From assembly GCA_017959195.1 (NCBI GenBank), contig JAGDBE010000130.1, forward strand, positions 1 through 17,513: DNA of 17,513 nucleotides, read 5' to 3'. Shown in pieces: positions 1 through 6,024 of this stretch. A program made the translations under genes and the position numbers. This stretch comes from Clostridia bacterium (lineage in GTDB: Bacteria > Bacillota > Clostridia > Oscillospirales > CAG-382). The notes under the pieces were generated by a model. It worked only from the letters and a program-made list of their open reading frames with translations. It had not been told where the DNA came from and searched no databases. The first letter of the stretch is position 1; each line of letters begins with the position of its first letter.

Positions 1-708
1 TTCGGTGTGTCCGCTCCCGCCTTTTATTGGAGATTTTTCAAGTCCTTTTACCTCAAATCCCATATCGAGCGCATGTTTTTTTATGTCCCCGATTACGCTT
101 AAAATGACTTTTTCGTCTTTCACGATACCGTTTTTGCCTATATTTTCCCTGCCCGCCTCAAACTGCGGCTTTATGAGGGTTATTATATCGGCGTTTTTGG
201 CGCAGATCCGCTTTAACGCGGGATAAATCAGCTTCTGCGATATGAACGACACGTCCATAACCGCAATTTCCGCAGCTTTTCCGCCTATATCGGTAAGTTC
301 AAGGTTTCTTGCGTTGAAATTCTCCATCGAAAAAACTCTTTCGTCGTCTTTAAGTTTCTCTGCAAGCTGCCCCGTTCCCGAATCGACGGCATAGACCTTT
401 TTTGCCCCGTTTTTCAGCAAAACCTCGGTAAAACCGCCCGTAGACGCACCGATATCGACGCAGACTTTACCGCCGGCGTCAACTTCGAACTTTTCGAGAG
501 CATAAGCAAGTTTTATTCCGCCTCTGCCGACGTATTCGTCGGAATCGGATTTTTCGACGGAAATCTCACACGCGTTTTCGTCTACCTCGTACGACGCCTT
601 TGTGCAGATTTTTCCGTCAACGCTCACTTTGCCCGCGTCTATCAGTTCTTTTGCCTTTGTCCTGCTTTGTGAATATCCGTTTTGATACAGATAAGCGTCA
701 ATTCTCAT
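1..708 (-). CDS. tlyA: TlyA family rRNA (cytidine-2'-O)-methyltransferase, 3' end cut off by the window
   Basis: A frame open from ATG at 708 to the left edge gives 236 residues of a protein usually near 265-270, so about 30 C-terminal residues are missing. Residues 1-60 form an S4 RNA-binding domain (starts MRIDAYLYQNGYSQSRTKAK). This is followed by GRGGIKLAYAL and the SAM-binding motif VDIGASTGGFTEVLL, then VMDVSFISQKL and LIKPQFEAG, all in the order seen in TlyA/YqxC. Characterised TlyA proteins 2'-O-methylate cytidines in rRNA; the older name 'hemolysin' is historical. The start is supported by GAGGAAA a few bases upstream and a perfect promoter. In many Firmicutes tlyA lies directly after dxs; here a plus-strand block separates them. 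Confidence 0.93.
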   Translation of the reverse strand, partial: MRIDAYLYQNGYSQSRTKAKELIDAGKVSVDGKICTKASYEVDENACEISVEKSDSDEYVGRGGIKLAYALEKFEVDAGGKVCVDIGASTGGFTEVLLKNGAKKVYAVDSGTGQLAEKLKDDERVFSMENFNARNLELTDIGGKAAEIAVMDVSFISQKLIYPALKRICAKNADIITLIKPQFEAGRENIGKNGIVKDEKVILSVIGDIKKHALDMGFEVKGLEKSPIKGGSGHTE

Positions 709-737
709 TTTCTTTTCCTCAAGTTTTTTCCTTGACT

Positions 738-766
738 ATTATACTTAATTTATCTTACCGTGTCAA
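738..766 (-). promoter_or_regulatory. Sigma-A promoter of tlyA
   Basis: Minus strand TTGACA (766-761), 17-base spacer, TATAAT (743-738). This is an exact consensus, placing the start of transcription near 731 and leaving a leader of about 23 bases with the ribosome binding site. Confidence 0.9.
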
Positions 767-868
767 CTTAATTATATTAAATGATTTTCTTATAATTCGT
801 AAAATCTCACAAGTATTAAACTAAAAATTAATTTTTTTGATATAAATATTAAACATTGATTTTTGCTA

Positions 869-897
869 TTGCAAAAACAGTCGAAATTTATTAAAAT
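869..897 (+). promoter_or_regulatory. Sigma-A promoter of upp
   Basis: TTGCAA (869-874), 17-base spacer, TAAAAT (892-897). The leader to the upp ATG would be about 38 bases. It lies in the 233-base divergent gap between tlyA and upp. I see no attenuator hairpin such as the PyrR-regulated leaders of some pyrimidine genes. Confidence 0.7.
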
Positions 898-941
898 ATT
901 AAGAGAGAAAACTAAAATATAAAAAAAGGAAGTAGCGACGT

Positions 942-1577
942 ATGGAACATCCGCAGGTAACAGTTTACGATCATCCTCTTATCACCCACAAAATTTCCCT
1001 TTTGAGAGACGAAAACACAGGAAGCAAGCAGTTCCGCGAGCTTATCGAGGAAATTGCGATGCTTATGGGCTACGAAACGCTTCGCGATTTACCTATGGAA
1101 GAATATCAGATTAAAACGCCTATTACCACCACGACTGTAAAGAGACTTGCCGGCAAAAAACTTGCTCTCGTTCCCATTTTAAGAACGGGACTCGGCATGG
1201 TCAGCGGAGTTCTCTCCCTCGTTCCTTCCGCAAAGGTCGGACACATCGGTCTTTACAGAGATGAAAAAACCCTTGAACCCCACGAATACTACTGCAAACT
1301 TCCCGAAGATATTTCCAACAGACTCGTTAGTATCCTCGACCCGATGCTCGCGACGGGCGGCTCCGCTTCCGCGGCTATCGATTTTATCAAGATGCGCGGC
1401 TGCAAAAACATCAAATTCATGTCTATCATCGCAGCCCCCGAAGGTATAAGAAAGGTTTCCGCAAACCATCCCGACGTTCAGTTCTACTGCGGATGCGTTG
1501 ACGAAAGACTCAACGATAACGGATATATCGTTCCCGGACTCGGAGACGCGGGAGACAGAATTTTCGGAACCAAATAA
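942..1577 (+). CDS. upp: Uracil phosphoribosyltransferase
   Basis: 211 residues, the normal length for Upp. It salvages uracil: uracil + PRPP gives UMP + PPi, in the cytoplasm. The PRPP-binding loop is LDPMLATGGSASAA (residues 132-145), and the C-terminal uracil-binding stretch YIVPGLGDAGDRIFGT is intact. The N-terminus (VTVYDHPLITHKISLLRD) is also typical. The ATG at 942 follows AAAGGAAG with about 9 bases of spacing. The gene is monocistronic: its own promoter lies upstream and a strong terminator directly after the stop. No linked pyrimidine genes are seen. Confidence 0.97.
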   Translation: MEHPQVTVYDHPLITHKISLLRDENTGSKQFRELIEEIAMLMGYETLRDLPMEEYQIKTPITTTTVKRLAGKKLALVPILRTGLGMVSGVLSLVPSAKVGHIGLYRDEKTLEPHEYYCKLPEDISNRLVSILDPMLATGGSASAAIDFIKMRGCKNIKFMSIIAAPEGIRKVSANHPDVQFYCGCVDERLNDNGYIVPGLGDAGDRIFGTK

Positions 1578-1586
1578 TCACGTACA

Positions 1587-1617
1587 AAAAGCGGACGGAT
1601 TTTTCGTCCGCTTTTTT
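1587..1617 (+). terminator. Intrinsic terminator of upp
   Basis: GCGGACG (1591-1597), 7-base loop, CGTCCGC (1605-1611), then six T. It begins 10 bases after the upp stop codon. A-rich sequence before the stem could let it work weakly on the other strand. Confidence 0.92.
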
Positions 1618-1638
1618 CATTATTTTCAATTCTTATTC

Positions 1639-1667
1639 TTGAATTTTACACTTGTCTTTGGTATAAT
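1639..1667 (+). promoter_or_regulatory. Sigma-A promoter of the HD-domain gene
   Basis: TTGAAT (1639-1644), 17-base spacer, TATAAT (1662-1667). Transcription would start near 1674, only about 25 bases before the preferred ATG at 1699. Confidence 0.8.
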
Positions 1668-1698
1668 AATTACAGAAATATAGATGCGAGGTTTTATC

Positions 1699-2292
1699 AT
1701 GAATAAAGAAGAATTGAAAAGCATTGAAATCGAGTCTCCGAAAGACAGATTCATAAAGGCCTACAACGCCGCCATCACCCGCCAGGGCTCAAAAGAGCTG
1801 CTTGATTGGATGCTGACGACGGATTTCTTCACGGCTCCGGCAAGTTCTAAGTTCCACAGCGCATACGAGGGCGGTCTGTGCGACCACAGTCTGAACGTGT
1901 ATAACGTTTTGATAGAAAGGTACAACGACAAAAAGCCCGACGAGACGTATGCTATCGTAGCGCTTCTGCACGATCTCTGCAAGGCGGAATTTTATAAATC
2001 CACAATGAGAAACGTCAAGAACGAGACGACGGGCGCGTGGGAAAAAGTCCCCTACTACACCATAGAAGATAAATTTCCGTTCGGACACGGCGAAAAATCG
2101 GTGTTCCTCATTGAACGCTTTATGCGCCTGAAGGTCGAGGAAGCGATTGCTATAAGATGGCATATGGGCGGCTTCGACGACGCGGCGCGCGGAGGAAGCT
2201 ACGCGATAAACGGCGCTTTCGAAAAATATCCGCTTGCGGTTAAACTCCACCTTGCCGACATAGAAGCGACTTATCTTATCGAAAATTATTAA
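1699..2292 (+). CDS. HD-domain metal-dependent phosphohydrolase, unknown substrate
   Basis: 197 residues from ATG at 1699. An upstream in-frame ATG at 1684 is rejected because the ribosome binding site (GAGG, 1688-1691) lies between the two ATGs, 7 bases before 1699. HD-superfamily residues are in order: His63 (in CDHSLNVY), His91-Asp92 (ALLHDLCK), His130 (GHGEKS), His155 (RWHMGG) and Asp187 (LADIEA). These would bind one or two metal ions. There is no fused nucleotide-sensing or OB-fold domain, so it is a stand-alone HD protein. Homologues are usually called 'HD domain-containing protein' or 'hydrolase'. The substrate could be a nucleotide or nucleic acid but nothing here decides it. No hairpin terminator is visible before the fba promoter, so some read-through into fba is possible. 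Confidence 0.85.
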   Translation: MNKEELKSIEIESPKDRFIKAYNAAITRQGSKELLDWMLTTDFFTAPASSKFHSAYEGGLCDHSLNVYNVLIERYNDKKPDETYAIVALLHDLCKAEFYKSTMRNVKNETTGAWEKVPYYTIEDKFPFGHGEKSVFLIERFMRLKVEEAIAIRWHMGGFDDAARGGSYAINGAFEKYPLAVKLHLADIEATYLIENY

Positions 2293-2326
2293 TATGTAAA
2301 AATTTGTTGTATTTTTTATTATCTGC

Positions 2327-2355
2327 TTGAATTTCAGCGCAAACGATTATATAAT
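2327..2355 (+). promoter_or_regulatory. Sigma-A promoter of fba
   Basis: TTGAAT (2327-2332), 17-base spacer, TATAAT (2350-2355). It leaves a leader of about 32 bases carrying GGAGG (2380-2384), 9 bases before the fba ATG. Confidence 0.82.
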
Positions 2356-2393
2356 ATTATTCGGAAAAATTAATTAAACGGAGGATGTAAAAA

Positions 2394-3257
2394 ATGTTAG
2401 TATCAGCAAAGGAAATGCTCACCAAAGCCAAAGAAGGACATTATGCGGTAGGCCAGTTCAATATCAATAACCTTGAATGGACAAAAGCTATACTCCTTAC
2501 GGCGCAGGAAATGAATTCGCCCGTTATTCTCGGCGTGTCCGAGGGCGCGGGAAAATATATGTGCGGCTACAAAACGGTTGTAGGCATGGTAAAAGGTATG
2601 ATAGAATGCCTCGAAATCACCGTTCCCGTAGCAATCCACCTCGACCACGGCTCGTATGAAGCTTGCTATAAGTGCATAGACGCAGGTTTCTCGTCGATCA
2701 TGTTTGACGGCTCAAAGTACCCGATAGAAGAAAATATAGCAAAGACAAAGGAACTCGTACGCGTTGCAGCAGAAAAGGGACTCTCGCTTGAAGCGGAAGT
2801 CGGCGCAATCGGCGGCGAAGAAGACGGCGTTATCGGAATGGGCGAAGTCGCTGACCCCGACGAATGCAAAATGATCGCAGACCTCGGCGTTACAATGCTC
2901 GCCGCAGGTATCGGAAATATTCACGGAAAATATCCCGCAAACTGGAAGGGCCTCTCTTTTGATACGCTCGCAAAAATCCAGGAGAAAACAGGAAAAATGC
3001 CGCTCGTTCTCCACGGCGGTACGGGTATCCCCGCAGATATGATCAAAAAGGCAATCGACCTCGGCGTTTCCAAAATCAACGTGAATCCCGAATGCCAGCT
3101 CTCCTTCACGGCGGCTGTAAGAAAGTATTTCGAAGAAGGTAAGGACCTCGAAGGAAAAGGATTTGACCCGAGAAAAGTCCTCGCTCCCGGCGTTGAAGCT
3201 ATTAAAGCTACCGTCAGAGAAAAAATCGAATTGTTCGGCTCTGCAAATAAAGCGTAA
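2394..3257 (+). CDS. fba: Class II fructose-1,6-bisphosphate aldolase
   Basis: 287 residues, typical of the shorter class II (zinc-dependent) aldolases. It cleaves fructose 1,6-bisphosphate to DHAP and glyceraldehyde 3-phosphate in glycolysis, and runs in reverse for gluconeogenesis. Visible active-site elements are AIHLDHG (Asp84 catalytic, His85 zinc ligand), EAEVGAIGG near 133-141, GNIHGKY (His177 zinc ligand), LHGGTGIP (His207 zinc ligand plus phosphate-binding glycines) and KINVNPECQ. Tagatose-bisphosphate or related ketose-bisphosphate aldolases share this fold. With no sugar-utilisation neighbours, the glycolytic enzyme is the simplest call. It has its own promoter, a strong GGAGG site and a strong terminator, fitting high expression. 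Confidence 0.95.
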   Translation: MLVSAKEMLTKAKEGHYAVGQFNINNLEWTKAILLTAQEMNSPVILGVSEGAGKYMCGYKTVVGMVKGMIECLEITVPVAIHLDHGSYEACYKCIDAGFSSIMFDGSKYPIEENIAKTKELVRVAAEKGLSLEAEVGAIGGEEDGVIGMGEVADPDECKMIADLGVTMLAAGIGNIHGKYPANWKGLSFDTLAKIQEKTGKMPLVLHGGTGIPADMIKKAIDLGVSKINVNPECQLSFTAAVRKYFEEGKDLEGKGFDPRKVLAPGVEAIKATVREKIELFGSANKA

Positions 3258-3270
3258 ATCGTTATTTAAA

Positions 3271-3307
3271 GCCCTCCGCAATATCGCGGAGGGCTTTTGT
3301 TTTTTTA
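3271..3307 (+). terminator. Intrinsic terminator of fba
   Basis: GCCCTCCGC (3271-3279), loop AATATC, GCGGAGGGC (3286-3294), followed by TTTTGTTTTTTT. It is a 9-bp GC-rich stem, 13 bases after the fba stop. Only a short T-run follows it in the minus direction, so its effect on dxs transcripts would be weaker. Confidence 0.93.
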
Positions 3308-3312
3308 TATAC

Positions 3313-3371
3313 GTACTTTTCTTGCACAAGAAAAGACCCAAAAGAGTGCGGGCTTTCTCGCAGAAAGCCCG
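3313..3371. repeat. Double-hairpin repeat, copy A
   Basis: Two hairpins joined by a short linker. The first is CTTTTCTTG (3316-3324), CA, CAAGAAAAG (3327-3335). The linker contains CCAAAAGAGTG. The second is CGGGCTTTCT (3349-3358), CGC, AGAAAGCCCG (3362-3371). Copy B about 90 bases away has the same architecture and linker (CACAAAAGAATG) but different stem sequences. This suggests a family of conserved structures rather than a recent duplication. No coding capacity is evident. Confidence 0.65.
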
Positions 3372-3406
3372 TGAAAGACCATTTTTTAATGTTTTAGCTC
3401 TGTTTG

Positions 3407-3468
3407 GTTACTTTCTCTTACCTGAGAGAAAGTAACACAAAAGAATGGATTTGCTCCGGAGTAAATCC
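3407..3468. repeat. Double-hairpin repeat, copy B, overlapping the end of dxs
   Basis: First hairpin: GTTACTTTCTCT (3407-3418), loop TACCTG, AGAGAAAGTAAC (3425-3436), a perfect 12-bp stem. Linker: ACAAAAGAATG. Second hairpin: GGATTTGCTCC (3447-3457) facing GGAGTAAATCC (3458-3468), with one G-T mismatch. The dxs stop codon (3418-3420) lies at the inner edge of the first hairpin. The last dxs codons are therefore written in repeat sequence. It may also serve as the dxs 3'-end structure, though no T-run follows it on the minus strand. Confidence 0.65.
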
Positions 3469-5274
3469 GTACTTTTCGTCAAATTCTTTTACGTTCATAT
3501 GTTTGGGGAAGGCCTCGTTGACGGCGATAATTCCGGTTTTAACCGAAACGCCGTTCATCTGCATACACGACGATATTTTCTCGGATATTCCGCCGGATTT
3601 TATGCCCTCTTCCACGAAGCAGACGAATTTTGCGCCTTCAAAGTACTGCTTTATTTTCTCGAAATCAACGGGATACACCTTTACGAGTTTGATTATACAT
3701 ACTTTAAGGCCGTCGTTTATGAGCATCTGCGCCGCCTCGTAAACGTTAGCGGTTATTCTGCCGTAGGTAACGAAAACAACTTCCGTTCCGCCCTCTCCGT
3801 CATTATAGACGTCGAAGCCGTCGAATTTTACAAATTTCGTTCTCTCATATACGGCGGGCGCGCCTTTGGGGTATCTCACGACATCAAGACCGTCGCCGTA
3901 AAGCGCCTTTTCAAGGCAGTCTTTCAATTCGTAAAAGTTTTCGGGCGAATATATTTCAGCGCCCGGGATATTTGAAATCATCGCGCAGTCGAAAATACCC
4001 TGGTGGGTTTCACCGTCGCAGGAAACGAAGCCCGCGCGGTCAAGCGCAAGAACGATGTGCAGTTTCTGGAGCGAGACGTCGTGGATCAGCTGGTCGTACA
4101 TTCTCTGCGCAAACGTGGAATACACCGCGCATACGGGAATCAAACCCGAAAGGGCGAGTCCCGACGCAAACGTGATTTCGTGTTCCTCTGCAATTCCTAC
4201 GTCAAAAAATCTGTTTTTTATTTTTTCGGAGAATTCCGAAAGCCCCGTGCCGTCCTTCATTGCGGAAGTAATCGCGCAGATTCTTTCGTCTTTCTGCGCC
4301 ATTTCGCACAGCGTTTCGCCGAACATGGCGGAAAAGCTTTTTGTTTCTTCTATACTTTTCTTTTCGCCGGTTACTACGTCAAAAGGACCTATGCTGTGGA
4401 ACTTTTCGGGATTTTCTTCCGCTATTTTATAGCCTTTTCCCTTTTTTGTCTTGACGTGCACGAGCACGCAGGCGTTTTTCTTTTTCGCCTCGTTAATAAC
4501 CACGGAAAGCTTTTCTATATCGTTGCCGTCGACGGGTCCGAAATACTTAATGCCGAGCGGCTCGAAAAACGGCTGTTTGTAAAACATTCTCTTTATGCCG
4601 TTCTTTATGTGGCGTACGAAATTTACGATTTTAATGCCTATAAACGGAATTTTGGAGAACACCGCCTGGAAATTCCTCTTTATGCGGTAATATCTGCCGC
4701 TCGTCCTGATTTTCGACAGGTGTTTTGCAAGACTTCCGACGCTTGAAGATATAGACATCTCGTTGTCGTTGAGAATTATAATGAGTTTCAGGTCGGGGCT
4801 GCAGTTGTTCATAGCCTCGTAAACCATGCCGTTTGAGAAAGAACCGTCTCCTATCACGGCAACGGTATACGCGCCGCTGTTTTTCATTTTTTCGGCGGTT
4901 GCAATTCCTATCGCCGCCGAAAGCGCGGCTCCGCTGTGTCCCGAAGTAACGGTGTCGTATTCGCTTTCAAATCTGTTTGTAAAGCCGGAAATGCCGTCGG
5001 ATTTTCTGAGCGTGCCGAAATTGAGGAATCTGTCCGTCAGCAGTTTGTGCGTATAGCACTGGTGGCTTACGTCAAAAAGAATCTTGTCTTTCGGAAAATC
5101 GAAAATTTTATGCAGTACCACCGTCGTTTCGACGATACCGAGGTTTGAGCCCAGGTGTCCGCCGTTTTCCGACACGGTGGAGATAATCTTTTCACGTATT
5201 TCTTCGGAAAGTTTTTCCAGCTGTTTTATATTCAGATTTTTAAGGTCATTCGGTGAATGAACGTTTTCCAACAT
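3418..5274 (-). CDS. dxs: 1-deoxy-D-xylulose-5-phosphate synthase
   Basis: 618 residues, full length for Dxs. It condenses pyruvate and glyceraldehyde 3-phosphate to DXP with thiamine diphosphate, the first step of the MEP isoprenoid pathway and a precursor for thiamine and pyridoxal. Motifs in order: DVSHQCYTHK (His71), SGHSGAALSAA (112-), the TPP/Mg motif VIGDGSFSNGM (about 140-150) ending in LNDNEMSIS, then in the transketolase pyrimidine domain DVGIAEEHEITFASG (Glu363 is the likely cofactor-activating residue), and DRAGFVSCDGETHQGIFD (412-429). A C-terminal transketolase domain follows. ATG at 5274 has AAAGGGA upstream. It is 25 bases downstream of the HAD gene, so they form one operon. 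The last residues (SFVLLSLR) are encoded inside repeat copy B, so the extreme C-terminus is probably not conserved. Confidence 0.96.
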   Translation of the reverse strand: MLENVHSPNDLKNLNIKQLEKLSEEIREKIISTVSENGGHLGSNLGIVETTVVLHKIFDFPKDKILFDVSHQCYTHKLLTDRFLNFGTLRKSDGISGFTNRFESEYDTVTSGHSGAALSAAIGIATAEKMKNSGAYTVAVIGDGSFSNGMVYEAMNNCSPDLKLIIILNDNEMSISSSVGSLAKHLSKIRTSGRYYRIKRNFQAVFSKIPFIGIKIVNFVRHIKNGIKRMFYKQPFFEPLGIKYFGPVDGNDIEKLSVVINEAKKKNACVLVHVKTKKGKGYKIAEENPEKFHSIGPFDVVTGEKKSIEETKSFSAMFGETLCEMAQKDERICAITSAMKDGTGLSEFSEKIKNRFFDVGIAEEHEITFASGLALSGLIPVCAVYSTFAQRMYDQLIHDVSLQKLHIVLALDRAGFVSCDGETHQGIFDCAMISNIPGAEIYSPENFYELKDCLEKALYGDGLDVVRYPKGAPAVYERTKFVKFDGFDVYNDGEGGTEVVFVTYGRITANVYEAAQMLINDGLKVCIIKLVKVYPVDFEKIKQYFEGAKFVCFVEEGIKSGGISEKISSCMQMNGVSVKTGIIAVNEAFPKHMNVKEFDEKYGFTPEQIHSFVLLSLR

Positions 5275-5299
5275 CTATGAATAATTCCCTTTCAATGCT

Positions 5300-5884
5300 T
5301 TATGAGGCTTCATTTTTGATTTCCTTCATTTTGTTTCCCTTGACGATAAAACTCTTTTCGGCTCTTTCGATAAACGGTCTGTCGTTGAAAGAATCGGTGT
5401 AGAAATTATCGATTTTTACGTCTCCGAACTTTTGGTCGAACATTTCAGGCTTGGTTTTGCGGAAACACAGTTTGATTATTTTCTGCTCTTTTATATCTAC
5501 TTCGGAGCAGAGAAGATTGTCTTCGCTTATCCCCAGCCTTCTGCATACCGGTCGGAGCATAATGCCGAAAGAGGCGCTTAAAATGACGTCGTCTTCCTTT
5601 TTCTGCGCGAGATAAAACGGCTTTATCTTTTTAATATTCTTATCCCAGAAATCCTCAACCCATTCATCGTAAACGGGGCACATATCAAGCGCGTCGAATA
5701 TATATTTTTCACACAGTTTCATCAGTTTTTCGTTGCTTATAAGGCAAAACTCGTATTTCAATACGTTGTATATTATCGCGAAGAAAAATTTGATAAAACG
5801 AATGTCGCGTCTAAGGCAAAAAAAGTAAAAATCAAAAAGAGATTCACCTTTGTATATCGTATTGTCAAAATCGTATACGTTCAT
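5300..5884 (-). CDS. HAD-superfamily phosphatase (HAD-IB-like)
   Basis: 194 residues. HAD motif I is YDFDNT at residues 4-9 (nucleophile Asp5, acid/base Asp7). Motif II is LSAS near 102-105. A candidate motif III Lys is in FRKTKP (141-146). Motif IV is FYTDSFNDRPF (about 161-171). An alpha-helical insert between motifs I and II, rich in aromatic residues, resembles the cap of phosphoserine-phosphatase-like HAD-IB proteins. The substrate is unknown. It is first in an operon with dxs, with its own perfect promoter. The pairing may reflect shared expression only; a role in prenyl or sugar phosphate dephosphorylation would be guesswork. The hydrophobic stretch near residues 17-40 is probably the cap rather than a membrane anchor. 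Confidence 0.85.
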   Translation of the reverse strand: MNVYDFDNTIYKGESLFDFYFFCLRRDIRFIKFFFAIIYNVLKYEFCLISNEKLMKLCEKYIFDALDMCPVYDEWVEDFWDKNIKKIKPFYLAQKKEDDVILSASFGIMLRPVCRRLGISEDNLLCSEVDIKEQKIIKLCFRKTKPEMFDQKFGDVKIDNFYTDSFNDRPFIERAEKSFIVKGNKMKEIKNEAS

Positions 5885-5913
5885 AAAATCTACCTTGTAC
5901 TTTTGTTTTTTTT

Positions 5914-5942
5914 ATTATACTTCATTTACACTTTATTGTCAA
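5914..5942 (-). promoter_or_regulatory. Sigma-A promoter of the HAD-dxs operon
   Basis: Minus strand TTGACA (5942-5937), 17-base spacer, TATAAT (5919-5914), exact consensus. The leader is about 23 bases. Confidence 0.9.
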
Positions 5943-5958
5943 TATAACGCGCAAACGC

Positions 5959-6007
5959 AAAAAAAGGCCCGGACGGCAGAGTTTCCGCTGCCGTTCAAAA
6001 GCCCTTT
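5959..6007 (-). terminator. Terminator of the metal-resistance operon
   Basis: On the minus strand a stem ACGGCAG (5994-5988) pairs with CTGCCGT (5979-5973) around an 8-base loop. An imperfect outer stem surrounds it, and seven T (complement of 5959-5965) follow. The A-run/T-run symmetry (TTTTT at 6005-6009) suggests it could act in both directions. Confidence 0.8.
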
Positions 6008-6024
6008 TTGTTGTTATTGATGCT

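Noticed and set aside
1684..1698. Upstream ATG for the HD-domain gene
   Set aside because: The GAGG ribosome binding site lies between this ATG and the one at 1699, and the predicted transcript start leaves only about 10 bases before 1684.
2712..3341. 209-residue minus-strand frame opposite fba
   Set aside because: Antisense to fba, and it runs through the fba terminator hairpin. No start signals or recognisable domain.
3163..3435. 90-residue plus-strand frame over the fba end and the repeats
   Set aside because: It overlaps the fba 3' end in another frame, reads through the terminator and both repeat hairpins, and has no ribosome binding site. The repeats themselves create the apparent coding.
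3407..3468. CRISPR-like or phage attachment repeats at the fba-dxs junction
   Set aside because: There are only two copies, with stems that differ in sequence, no regular spacers, no integrase or cas gene nearby, and no direct repeat at a tRNA.
4003..4746. 247-residue open frame on the plus strand inside dxs
   Set aside because: It is antisense to a full-length, motif-complete dxs. It has no promoter or ribosome binding site and a composition typical of a shadow frame.
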